Of a DNA stretch of 64,000 bases, positions 9,177-17,388 are shown piece after piece; positions within the stretch are counted from its first letter, which is position 1; every line of letters starts with the position of its first letter. A program made the translations under genes and the position numbers. This DNA comes from Clostridia bacterium. Lineage in GTDB: Bacteria > Bacillota > Clostridia > Oscillospirales > Acutalibacteraceae. The notes beneath the pieces are model-generated. The model did no database searches and was not told the origin of the DNA. It saw nothing but the letters and a program-made list of their open reading frames with translations. The stretch covers positions 1 to 64,000 of the forward strand of contig JAFVSK010000011.1 in NCBI GenBank assembly GCA_017503785.1, given 5' to 3'.

Positions 9177-10619
9177 TCACTCCTTGTTCGGCAGCGCACT
9201 TAACGCCTCTGCCACAACTTCTCTTTCATCCAAATGAATGGTTCCCTCTTTGAGGATCTGGTAGGTTTCGTGACCCTTACCGGCCAACAGAACGGTATCG
9301 CCCGGTTGGGCGTTGGTAACCGCCCAGCGAATGGCCTCTACGCGATTAGGGATCACCGTGTACGGCTTGCCCGTTTCGGTAACACCCGGCAAAATATCCT
9401 CGATGATCGCTTCGGGCTCCTCGCTGCGCGGGTTATCCGACGTAACCACCACAAGATCCGACAGTGCTGCCGCGGCAGCGCCCATCTTCGGGCGTTTGGT
9501 ACGGTCGCGGTCGCCGCCGCAGCCGAACACGGTAATCAATCGTCCCACCTTACAGGCGTTGAGCGTATTACAAATGTTGATAAGACCGTCGGGCGTATGC
9601 GCATAGTCGATCACGACCGTGAAATCGCGGCCCGTGGGAACGACCTCAGCGCGACCTTTCACCACACCGGCTTGCCCTAAGGCTTCAATAATGATTTCCA
9701 ACGGAATACCCAGCTTATGCGCACACGTTACGGCGCACAATGCGTTATACACCGAAAACCGTCCCGGTGTGGCCAAGCGAACTCGTCCGATCACACCCAG
9801 CGACACCAAATCGAAGCTGACACCGTCGGGGCGTTCACAAACGTTGTGGGCCACGTAATCGGCCTCGTTATCCCGCTCGGAGAATGTGACGGCAGGGCAA
9901 GGTATGCCTTCTTTCATTATGGGATACCAGCTGTCGTCTTTATTCAGCACCGCGATGTCGCACAGCGAAAACAACCGTTTTTTTGCCGCGGCATAGTTTT
10001 CCATCGTGCCGTGATAGTCCAAATGATCCTGTGTGAGATTGGTGAAAATACCGGCATCAAAGCGGCATCCCTCCACACGGCCTTGATCCAGAGCGTGCGA
10101 CGAGATCTCCATCACCGCATAATCACAACCGGCATCGGCCATCTGCGCAAACATTTGCTGCAAGTCGTACGCATCCGGCGTGGTGTGACCGGCGGCGATC
10201 TCAACATCGCCGATGAGATTGCGAATGGTACCGATCAAGCCCACCTTATAGCCGGCCTTTTCCAAAATCGCTTTTAGGAAATACGTGGTACTGGTCTTGC
10301 CATTGGTGCCGGTAACACCGATCAGATGCAAGCGCTTGGACGGATGCCCAAACCAATTCGCGCTGAGCTGCCCCCACACGGTACGGCTGTTGCTGACGAG
10401 AATTTGGTTTTCCAGCCCCAGATCGCGCTCGACTACCACGGCTGCGGCACCCGCTGCCAACGCATCGGCCGCAAAGATATGGCTATCCACACCCGTGCCG
10501 CAAATGCACACAAACAGGCATCCGGGCGTGACCTTACGCGAATCGCGGCACAGTGCCGTGATCTCCACATTTTTCGGTGCTGTGGCACCGGTATTCTTTA
10601 ACAGTTCTGTCAATTTCAT
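9177..10619 (-). CDS. murE: UDP-MurNAc-tripeptide ligase MurE
   Basis: Cytosolic ATP-dependent ligase that adds the third stem-peptide residue to UDP-MurNAc-L-Ala-D-Glu. The ATP loop is GVTGTNGKTSTT near residue 105. The substrate motif reads DNPRSEEP near residue 400; DNPR is the meso-diaminopimelate form, so the wall is predicted to contain mDAP. The ATG at MKLTELL has GTAGGTG 6 bases upstream; a GTG three codons earlier sits on the previous stop codon and is less likely. 480 residues, complete. Placed directly after the SpoVD-like gene as in B. subtilis. Confidence 0.96.
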   Translation of the reverse strand: MKLTELLKNTGATAPKNVEITALCRDSRKVTPGCLFVCICGTGVDSHIFAADALAAGAAAVVVERDLGLENQILVSNSRTVWGQLSANWFGHPSKRLHLIGVTGTNGKTSTTYFLKAILEKAGYKVGLIGTIRNLIGDVEIAAGHTTPDAYDLQQMFAQMADAGCDYAVMEISSHALDQGRVEGCRFDAGIFTNLTQDHLDYHGTMENYAAAKKRLFSLCDIAVLNKDDSWYPIMKEGIPCPAVTFSERDNEADYVAHNVCERPDGVSFDLVSLGVIGRVRLATPGRFSVYNALCAVTCAHKLGIPLEIIIEALGQAGVVKGRAEVVPTGRDFTVVIDYAHTPDGLINICNTLNACKVGRLITVFGCGGDRDRTKRPKMGAAAAALSDLVVVTSDNPRSEEPEAIIEDILPGVTETGKPYTVIPNRVEAIRWAVTNAQPGDTVLLAGKGHETYQILKEGTIHLDEREVVAEALSALPNKE

Positions 10620-10628
10620 TGGTTTCAC

Positions 10629-12911
10629 CTACTCGATCGCATCCTGATAAACTACGTGTATTTCCACCACGGTTCCTTCGGGAACCACGGAATTTTCCGC
10701 AACACTTTGCCGCTGTACCACCGCTTGGCGCGCGCTTAAATCGTCGCTGCGCTCGGTGGGGTATCCCACGATACGCACGTTTAGCCCTGCATCGACCAAC
10801 GCACGGTTGGCCTGCAGCAGCGTTTTACCCACCACCGTCGGTACCGTGACCTCGCTTGGCCGCTCGCCGTCGGTATACAGCACCACCGTGCCGCCCTTAT
10901 CCATGGCAGCGCCCGCCTGCGGCATTTGTGCCGTTACGTTCGTACCGTTTCCCACCACGCGTGCCATCAGACCCTGCTGTGTCAGCGCCGACTGCGCCGC
11001 CGCAAGCGTTTTATCCGTCACCGACGGTACGGTGGATTTTAGCGTTTTTAGTTCTTCTTCGCTATACCGCGGTTCGACATCCAGATACGGCAGCACGTCG
11101 GCAAAAATGCGCTGCGCCACCGGGGCGGCCAGCGTGCCGCCGTAACGAATGTGCGTTTGCGGCTCGTCGATCATCACGATCACGGCAATGCGCGGATCGT
11201 CAGCAGGCGCAAATCCGCAAAACGAGGCCACCGCATTTTTGCGGCCGTTGGCCGCAACACCTTGATCGGTTTTCTCGGAGGTTCCGGTTTTTCCCGCCAC
11301 GCGATACCCTGCTACGTACGCGTTTTTGGCACCGCCGCCGTCTACCACGCCCTCCAGCATGGCACACATGCGGGCCGCCGTATTTTCGCTGATCACGCGG
11401 CGGCGCACCGTGCGCTCGGTGGCGCTGACGGTAGTGCCATCGGGCGCGACCACGCGGCTGACCACGTACGGCTGCAGCAGCTCACCGCCGCCCGCCACGG
11501 CCGATACGCCGGTGATCATTTGAATCGGCGTCACCTTAAAGGTCTGTCCGATCGACGAGGTGGCAACGTCAACGGCGGTGATGGTGTCGGCACTGTGATA
11601 CAGCGTGGCTGTAACGCGGGCTTCGCCCAAAAGATCAATGCCTGTTAACTCCGTGAATCCGAATTTGGCGTGAAACGCCGCGAACAAGGACGGCCCAATG
11701 CGCGAGCCGATGGTCATGAACGCCGGATTGCACGAATGAGAAATTGCTTCAGCCAGGGTTTGGCTTCCGTGGCTGCGCGGATACACGTGACACTTCATCG
11801 TGCGCACGCCCGCCATGGTATACGTTCCGTTGCAATGAAACGTGCTGGCCTCGGAAATGAGGCCGTTTTCCAGCGCTGTGGAAGCCGTGAAGATCTTAAA
11901 CACCGAGCCGGGCTCGTAGAACTCCGACACGGCTTTGTTTTTCCATTGCTTTTGCAGTGCCGTTAAATACGCTTCGGCCTGCTCATCGCCGGCCAACGAA
12001 GCGATCAGCGCCGCTTGATCGGGGTTTTGTACCACCCGCGGTTGATTCAGATCGTAATCGCCTTTGGTGGCCATGGCCAGCAGCTCGCCGGTTTGCACGT
12101 CCATCACGATGGCGCTTACGCGGTTGGCCGCTCCCGTTTCCGCCAGTGACGTTTCCAAATGGTTTTCCACCATTTGCTGGATGGTGGCATCAATGGTGAG
12201 CACCAGCGTGTTGCCCTCGGCCGCCGCCACGGCGGTTTCGTAATGCAGGTCGTTCGGCAGCGCATCGCCACGGCCGTTTTGTGTGGTAACAACGCGGCCT
12301 GCCGTGCCCGCCAAAACGCGGTTATATTTTGCCTCCAAGCCCTCCAGCCCCACGTTATCGGTGCCGGTAAAGCCCATCACACAGGACAGCGTGTTGCCCA
12401 GAGGATATTCGCGCTTATAATCCTGTATTACGCGAAACGCGGCGATCAACTCGTGTTCTTTTACCCACGCGATGAACCGCTCGCATAAATCATAGTCGAT
12501 CTTGGAGCACACCACTTCGTAGCGCGAGCCGATTTTTGCCACCTGCTTTTGCAGTTTTTCCTTACCGATGCTCAACAAGGACGGCAGCTCATCGCAAATG
12601 AGCTGTCGTGCGGCATCGTTGGGGATCTCTCCCGGCATCATAATGACCGTGGCAACCTCCACGCTGCGCGCCAGCACCACGCCGTTGCGATCAACAATGT
12701 CGCCGCGCTTATCGGAGATCACGCTGTCGGCCAGTTGCTGCTCCGAGGCCTGCTGCTGCCAAAAATCATGCTGCAGCAGCTGCAGCACGCCCAAGCGACC
12801 AATAACGGCAGCGAAGCAAACCAAAATCATGAGCAGAGCCAGCAGTGATCGCCGCCACATGCCACGCGAGGGGGCTTTCATTGAAACGTCCTGTTGATGC
12901 TTGTGCTTCAT
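10629..12911 (-). CDS. spoVD: class B PBP with two PASTA domains, SpoVD-like
   Basis: Monofunctional transpeptidase anchored by one N-terminal helix (residues about 20-42) with its catalytic part outside the membrane. The pedestal/dimerisation region starts near RGDIVDRNG. Active-site motifs are all intact: SVFK (nucleophile serine) in YEPGSVFKIF, SHSCN, and KTGTS. Two PASTA repeats close the chain, the first from about VPSVTDKTLAAAQ and the second from VPTVVGKTLLQAN. By order (ftsL, first PBP, this gene, murE) it corresponds to SpoVD, the spore-cortex PBP, but sequence alone cannot separate it from the septal PBP. It is strongly similar along its length to the neighbouring PBP, which points to an old tandem duplication. 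760 residues. Confidence 0.93.
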   Translation of the reverse strand: MKHKHQQDVSMKAPSRGMWRRSLLALLMILVCFAAVIGRLGVLQLLQHDFWQQQASEQQLADSVISDKRGDIVDRNGVVLARSVEVATVIMMPGEIPNDAARQLICDELPSLLSIGKEKLQKQVAKIGSRYEVVCSKIDYDLCERFIAWVKEHELIAAFRVIQDYKREYPLGNTLSCVMGFTGTDNVGLEGLEAKYNRVLAGTAGRVVTTQNGRGDALPNDLHYETAVAAAEGNTLVLTIDATIQQMVENHLETSLAETGAANRVSAIVMDVQTGELLAMATKGDYDLNQPRVVQNPDQAALIASLAGDEQAEAYLTALQKQWKNKAVSEFYEPGSVFKIFTASTALENGLISEASTFHCNGTYTMAGVRTMKCHVYPRSHGSQTLAEAISHSCNPAFMTIGSRIGPSLFAAFHAKFGFTELTGIDLLGEARVTATLYHSADTITAVDVATSSIGQTFKVTPIQMITGVSAVAGGGELLQPYVVSRVVAPDGTTVSATERTVRRRVISENTAARMCAMLEGVVDGGGAKNAYVAGYRVAGKTGTSEKTDQGVAANGRKNAVASFCGFAPADDPRIAVIVMIDEPQTHIRYGGTLAAPVAQRIFADVLPYLDVEPRYSEEELKTLKSTVPSVTDKTLAAAQSALTQQGLMARVVGNGTNVTAQMPQAGAAMDKGGTVVLYTDGERPSEVTVPTVVGKTLLQANRALVDAGLNVRIVGYPTERSDDLSARQAVVQRQSVAENSVVPEGTVVEIHVVYQDAIE

Positions 12912-12948
12912 AACAGGCGTCCTCTCCTAAGCCCCGTTGCGGAGCTTG

Positions 12949-15213
12949 TTAGAAAATACTATCGGAATAGGTGAATTCTACCGTTACCACGGTACCCTTG
13001 GGAATTTCTTCTCCTGCTGCGGTCGATTGGTGCGAGGCCGATGCCACGCCGCCGGTGGTACTGATACCCGACAGTACCACGTTAATACCCGCAGCCTTCG
13101 CCGTTTGATTCACTTGAGCAACCGTTTTTCCGGTGAAATCGGGAACCTTGGCCATTTGCAGATCGCTGTCGTCAGTATACAGCCACACCGTACCGTTTTT
13201 CGGAATGGTGGTGCCGTTGGCCGGAATTTGCCGCACGACCGTGTTGCCCTTGCCGACCGTCTTATAATTCAGCGATGCGTTACCCAGCGTGGTGGCGGCT
13301 ACCGACACTTTATTGCCCGTCACCTGAGGTACGCTGCGGTCGAGACCGGCAATTTCTTCCTCGGTATAGTTCGGCTCGATGCCCAAATAGGGAAGAATGT
13401 CTTTTAATATCTTTTTCGCGAGCGGTGCGGCTACCGTACCGCCCGATTTCACCGACGGTTCGTCGATCATTACCAGCACCACGACCTCGGGGTCGTCGGC
13501 CGGCGCAATGCCGCCGAACGAGGCGATGACCTTAACCTTATCCTCGTCTTTGATATCCTCGGGGCGCGTTTCCGTTTTTTGTGCCGTACCCGTTTTGCCG
13601 CCGACACGATAGCCGGAAATGTAGGCGTTCTTGATGGCACCGCCGCTAACGGCGTTTTCCAGCATGGCGCACAGCCGTGCCGACGTGTCGGAGGAAATAA
13701 CCTGGCGTTTTACGGTGGGCTCCGTATTCGACACCACCTCGCCGTCGCCGTCCAGCACCTGCTGCACAATATACGGCTGCATCAGATAGCCGCCGTTGGC
13801 AACCGCGCACAGCGCCGTGGCCATTTGCAACGGAGTAACCTTAAAGGTCTGACCAATGGAGGAGGCCGCCACGTTCACCGGTGTCATGGTGGCGGGATCG
13901 TAGTACAGCGACGACGACACCGCCGGTTCACCCAGCAGATCAATGCCCGTGCGGTTGGTAAAGCCAAAGCCCACGTAGTACTTCGAAAAGCGTTTGGCGC
14001 CGATCTTGCCACCCAGATTTACAAAAGACGGGTTGCAAGAGTTGGCAATAGCATCACGGAACGAGATCTGCCCGTGTCCACGCGGATAGATCCAGCAACG
14101 GATGGTGCGATCAGCTACCGTGATGGAGTTGCCGCAATAGAACATGGTATTCTCGGCAACGAGGCCTTCCTCCAAGCCCATGGCAGCCGTAAAGGTTTTA
14201 AACACCGAGCCCGGCTCGTAGAAATCCAGCGCCTTGTTACGGTACTGCTTTTGGCGGGCCGCCACCAACGCTTCGGCCTGTTCGTCGCCGGTGAGCAGTG
14301 CGATCTGCTCGGCGACCGTAGGGTCGGCAATTTCCATATAGTTATTGGGATCGTAGTCACCCTTGGTGGCCATGGCCAGCACGGCGCAGGTATCCACGTC
14401 CATAACGATAGCGCAACCACGGTTGGTGGCGTTGTACTGCTCCAGCGTTTCCGTCAGGTACTTTTCCGTAACCTGCTGAATGTACTGATCCACCGTTAGC
14501 ACCAGGCTATGACCGTCTTCGGCATCCACGGTGTATTCGTATTCCAACGATACGGGCAGGCGGTCGCCGGAGGTGTTTTGCGCAATGACCATGCGCCCCG
14601 GCACGCCCGACAGCAGCTCGTCGTATTTCAGTTCCAAGCCCTCGCGAGCCACGTTATCGGTGCCCACAAAGCCCATGACCGTCGACAGCAAATTCCCCAG
14701 CGGATATTCACGCTTGTAATCCACCACAACGTGGAACACGCTGCCGTAATAGTTTTCGTTCACCCACGCAATGAATTTATCGGCCAGCGGGCGGTCGACC
14801 TTCTTTTTAATAATGCGGTATTGCGAGTTTTTATCCTTTGTTTGCTCGTACAACGTATTACGGTCGAGATCGAGCATGACCGACAGATCGTCGGCGATCT
14901 TATTACGTGTTTCTTCACGGTTGATATACTTCGATGCCATCACGATGGTGTACACCTCACGCGTGAGCGCAAGCACCGACATGTTGGAATCGTAGATCTG
15001 GCCGCGGTTGGCCGAGATCTCCACGTCACTAAGCTGTTGAGCCACGGCTTTTTGCTGCCAGTAATCGTGCTGCAGCACCTGCAACGTAAACAACTGCACG
15101 ATCAGATACGCAAAAATAACGATCAGTGCCACAACAAATATGACAGTTTTTCTTTTCATCGCTTTGGTGAGCCGAGGGCCGGGCTGCTCAACCACGCGTT
15201 TTCTTTGCTTCAT
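12949..15213 (-). CDS. ftsI: class B PBP with two PASTA domains, FtsI/PbpB-like
   Basis: Septal peptidoglycan transpeptidase by position, next to the ftsL-like gene. A basic N-terminus leads to one membrane helix (about residues 23-45), then the RGQIYDSNMSVLA pedestal region. Catalytic motifs are intact: SVFK in YEPGSVFKTF, SNSCN, and KTGTAQK. Two PASTA domains follow, from about VPQVTGNKVSVAAT and VPDFTGKTVAQVN; in Gram-positives such domains can bind muropeptides or tune the enzyme. 754 residues. The start ATG follows AGAGGTGCACAAGG. It is a paralogue of the next gene downstream. Confidence 0.94.
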   Translation of the reverse strand: MKQRKRVVEQPGPRLTKAMKRKTVIFVVALIVIFAYLIVQLFTLQVLQHDYWQQKAVAQQLSDVEISANRGQIYDSNMSVLALTREVYTIVMASKYINREETRNKIADDLSVMLDLDRNTLYEQTKDKNSQYRIIKKKVDRPLADKFIAWVNENYYGSVFHVVVDYKREYPLGNLLSTVMGFVGTDNVAREGLELKYDELLSGVPGRMVIAQNTSGDRLPVSLEYEYTVDAEDGHSLVLTVDQYIQQVTEKYLTETLEQYNATNRGCAIVMDVDTCAVLAMATKGDYDPNNYMEIADPTVAEQIALLTGDEQAEALVAARQKQYRNKALDFYEPGSVFKTFTAAMGLEEGLVAENTMFYCGNSITVADRTIRCWIYPRGHGQISFRDAIANSCNPSFVNLGGKIGAKRFSKYYVGFGFTNRTGIDLLGEPAVSSSLYYDPATMTPVNVAASSIGQTFKVTPLQMATALCAVANGGYLMQPYIVQQVLDGDGEVVSNTEPTVKRQVISSDTSARLCAMLENAVSGGAIKNAYISGYRVGGKTGTAQKTETRPEDIKDEDKVKVIASFGGIAPADDPEVVVLVMIDEPSVKSGGTVAAPLAKKILKDILPYLGIEPNYTEEEIAGLDRSVPQVTGNKVSVAATTLGNASLNYKTVGKGNTVVRQIPANGTTIPKNGTVWLYTDDSDLQMAKVPDFTGKTVAQVNQTAKAAGINVVLSGISTTGGVASASHQSTAAGEEIPKGTVVTVEFTYSDSIF

Positions 15214-15333
15214 CCTTGTGCACCTCTCTTTTTTGGAAAGAAAAGAGAGTTAAGACGCTACCATCCCAACTCTCCTTGTCTGAGGTCCCGTTTTAATGTA
15301 TGCCGCAGCATCTTCAAAATAGACCTGTACGTG

Positions 15334-15801
15334 TTATCTCAACCATCCGGTCAACGCATCCCAAAGCGATGCCCAGAAGCCGGTAGATTTTGCACCCTCG
15401 GTATTGGCGGGGGTAACGGTTATGTAATCGATCTGTCCGGATTCTACTTGCTGAAGACCTACGCTTTCGGCGTATTCCTCCACGCTTTGTGCTGAGGTTT
15501 GCGATGCCAGCTCGCTCTCCAGACGTTTGGTTTCGGCAATGGCCTTATCCAAGCTTAATTCGGTTTGGGTAATGGCATTGTTCAGCTCGGTGAGCCGCAC
15601 CTTGCTGGAGATCATTAATCCTAAAATCAAGAGAACGCACACACCGATCAGTGCAACAGCAGCGGTGTTAATGAGCTGCTGCGCTTTGGCTCGGCGGCGG
15701 TTGGCTACCTGTGCCTTTTTTCCGGGGAAGGGAGTGACGGTTGCGGGGGCCGGTGCAAATTGTTCAAAATCATACGCTTCGGAATTGTAATAATTAGCCA
15801 T
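15334..15801 (-). CDS. ftsL: FtsL/DivIC-family septum protein
   Basis: Small bitopic division protein expected to bind DivIB and activate FtsW-PBP. Residues 1-45 are cytoplasmic with a basic KKAQVANRRRAKAQQ segment; one helix spans about 46-67 (VALIGVCVLLILGLMI); then comes a predicted coiled coil (LTELNNAITQTELSLDKAIAETKRLESELA) and the short ESVGLQQVESGQIDYITV tail, the usual layout of FtsL/DivIC. 155 residues. Sequence conservation in this family is low, so identification leans on position between rsmH and the PBP genes. A ribosome site AAGGAGTGATCG precedes the ATG. The C-terminal 25 residues rich in Trp (GFWASLWDALTGWLR) are unusual for FtsL. Confidence 0.82.
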   Translation of the reverse strand: MANYYNSEAYDFEQFAPAPATVTPFPGKKAQVANRRRAKAQQLINTAAVALIGVCVLLILGLMISSKVRLTELNNAITQTELSLDKAIAETKRLESELASQTSAQSVEEYAESVGLQQVESGQIDYITVTPANTEGAKSTGFWASLWDALTGWLR

Positions 15802-15822
15802 ACCGCGATCACTCCTTTCTTG

Positions 15823-16755
15823 TTATCGATTCCTTAATTTTTCAACACACCGCAGCTTGGCACTGCGACTGCGCGGATTTTCTGCTAATTCCTGTTCGGA
15901 GGCTTCCACCGGCTTGCGAAGGACGAGGCGCCCTGCCGGTTCCTTGCCGCACACGCACACCGGAAACGACGGCGGGCAGGTGCAGCCTGTGCAAAATTCG
16001 GCAAAGCGTTGCTTTACCATGCGGTCTTCCAACGAGTGGAAGGTGATGACCGCCAAGCGGCCGCCAACCTTCAGTTGATCGAACGCAATGTTCAGCGCTT
16101 CGGACAAGCAATCCAATTCGGCGTTCACGGCAATGCGCAGCGCCTGGAACACGCGACGGGCCGGATGCTTATCGCGGCGGGCTGCCGCCGGCACGCTGTT
16201 TGCAATCAGTTCGGCCAGTTCCATCGTGGTTTGCAGCGGCGCGGTTTCTCGCTGCCGCACGATCGCACGGGCAATGGGCCGTGAAAACTTTTCTTCACCG
16301 AAGCGGAAGAAAATGTCGGCCAGCTCCTGCTCGGATAATTCGCGGAGAAGATCGGCCGCCGTGGGCCCCTCTTGGCTCATGCGCATATCCAGCGGAGCAT
16401 CGGTATGATAGGAAAACCCACGGGTGGGTTCATCTAACTGATGAGAAGAAACGCCGATATCGAGCAGCACGCCGTCGACCGCTTCGACACCCCGTTCACT
16501 GAGCACCCGATCCATATACCGAAAGTTGGAACGGATCACGGTGGCGGGCAGCCCTGCCAGCCGTTTGGTTGCTTGGACGATGGCGTCGGGATCTTGGTCG
16601 AGCGCGAACAGATGGCCGCCGTTTAGGCGCGAGGCAATGGCGTGCGAATGACCGCCGCCACCGGCTGTGCCGTCAACATACAGGCCGTTCGGCTGAACGT
16701 CCAGTGCTGCTAAGGTTTCCTCAAACAACACCGGGCGGTGATACGCATACTCCAT
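15823..16755 (-). CDS. rsmH: 16S rRNA (cytosine1402-N4)-methyltransferase RsmH
   Basis: SAM-dependent enzyme that methylates N4 of C1402 in 16S rRNA, formerly MraW. Motif I is DGTAGGGGHS near residue 30 and the family N-terminus YAYHRPVLFEE is clear. The ATG at MEYAYHRPV lies one base after the mraZ stop; no strong ribosome site is visible, so translation is probably coupled to mraZ. A longer frame would need a TTG start inside mraZ. 310 residues, complete. Its C-terminus (LRCVEKLRNR) ends 21 bases before the ftsL-like ATG. Confidence 0.96.
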   Translation of the reverse strand: MEYAYHRPVLFEETLAALDVQPNGLYVDGTAGGGGHSHAIASRLNGGHLFALDQDPDAIVQATKRLAGLPATVIRSNFRYMDRVLSERGVEAVDGVLLDIGVSSHQLDEPTRGFSYHTDAPLDMRMSQEGPTAADLLRELSEQELADIFFRFGEEKFSRPIARAIVRQRETAPLQTTMELAELIANSVPAAARRDKHPARRVFQALRIAVNAELDCLSEALNIAFDQLKVGGRLAVITFHSLEDRMVKQRFAEFCTGCTCPPSFPVCVCGKEPAGRLVLRKPVEASEQELAENPRSRSAKLRCVEKLRNR

Positions 16756-16756
16756 A

Positions 16757-17176
16757 TCAGAAGCCCAGCGCCGCAAATTCGGCTTCGACTTCCTCGGAGG
16801 TCATGGTTGCCATGAGCTGCTCGTAGGCAGCGGGGTTCCACACCTCGGCGTGGTTGGTGGCACCGATAACGACCGCCTCGGTTTCGAGGTTGGCATACTC
16901 TAACAAATGCTTGGGAAGCAGGATACGGCCGTGCGAATCGACCTGCACGTCTACCGCGTTGGAGGCCAGATACCGTTGCAGGTTTCTCGCCTTGGTGAGC
17001 GGCATTTCTGCCAGACCGGCCAACAGCTTATCCCACTCTTCCATGGGGTACAGCGACACGCAATGATCCATTACCGCCGCTGCCATGAACGAGGTTCCCA
17101 ATTTATCGCGCATTTTGGAGGGGACGGACAGACGCCCCTTGGTGTCGATAGTATGATCAAAACGACCGCACAGCAT
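16757..17176 (-). CDS. mraZ: transcriptional regulator and dcw cluster first gene MraZ
   Basis: DNA-binding protein of the AbrB/SpoVT fold made of two similar halves (GRFDHTIDTKGRLSVPSKMR and VQVDSHGRILLPKHLLEYA), which forms a ring-shaped oligomer and represses its own promoter in species studied. 139 residues, typical. Strong ribosome site GGAGGTGA lies before the ATG. The upstream region holds three MraZ-box-like repeats and a good promoter, so self-regulation of the whole division cluster is likely. Confidence 0.96.
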   Translation of the reverse strand: MLCGRFDHTIDTKGRLSVPSKMRDKLGTSFMAAAVMDHCVSLYPMEEWDKLLAGLAEMPLTKARNLQRYLASNAVDVQVDSHGRILLPKHLLEYANLETEAVVIGATNHAEVWNPAAYEQLMATMTSEEVEAEFAALGF

Positions 17177-17202
17177 CTGTTCTTCACCTCCGTTTCAGAT
17201 CA

Positions 17203-17234
17203 CTGTGGAAAACTCTGTGGAAAGTGTGGAAAAC
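17203..17234. promoter_or_regulatory. three TGTGGAAAA-type direct repeats in the mraZ leader
   Basis: TGTGGAAAA, TGTGGAAAG and TGTGGAAAA follow each other on the plus strand. On the other strand these read TTTTCCACA, one mismatch from the DnaA box TTATCCACA. They lie between the MraZ boxes and the mraZ ATG. Binding by DnaA is only inferred. Confidence 0.4.
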
Positions 17235-17263
17235 TTCCCACTTTGGCCCACTTTGGACCACGC
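17235..17263 (-). promoter_or_regulatory. MraZ operator, three 10-bp-spaced boxes
   Basis: On the minus strand the sequence runs GTGGTCCAAA, GTGGGCCAAA, GTGGGAAGTT: a TGGG/AAAGTGG core repeated with a 10-base period. Known MraZ sites are direct repeats of TGGGN or AAAGTG cores with the same spacing. The array starts 7 bases after the -10 element, so bound MraZ would cover the transcription start. Confidence 0.78.
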
Positions 17264-17269
17264 ATATAC

Positions 17270-17298
17270 ATTATAACCCCTATTAGTGGAAAAATCAA
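17270..17298 (-). promoter_or_regulatory. mraZ/dcw promoter
   Basis: On the minus strand TTGATT and TATAAT are separated by 17 bases. This is the only strong promoter seen upstream of the division cluster. Confidence 0.75.
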
Positions 17299-17339
17299 GT
17301 GCAATATTCAAAAATATCTCGCTATTTTCTTCCAACAAA

Positions 17340-17373
17340 AACGGCTGCTCCGAGCAAGCTCGAAGCAGCCGTT
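17340..17373 (-). terminator. terminator of the AEC transporter gene
   Basis: AACGGCTGCT and AGCAGCCGTT form a stem with an inner CGAGC/GCTCG stem, followed on the minus strand by TTTTTG. It lies directly after the permease stop codon. Confidence 0.85.
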
Positions 17374-17388
17374 TGACACTCTTTTTTG

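Noticed and set aside
13579..15495. Two plus-strand frames of about 300 codons each
   Set aside because: Antisense to the ftsI-like and ftsL-like genes; His/Arg-rich composition is typical of shadow frames in this G+C range.
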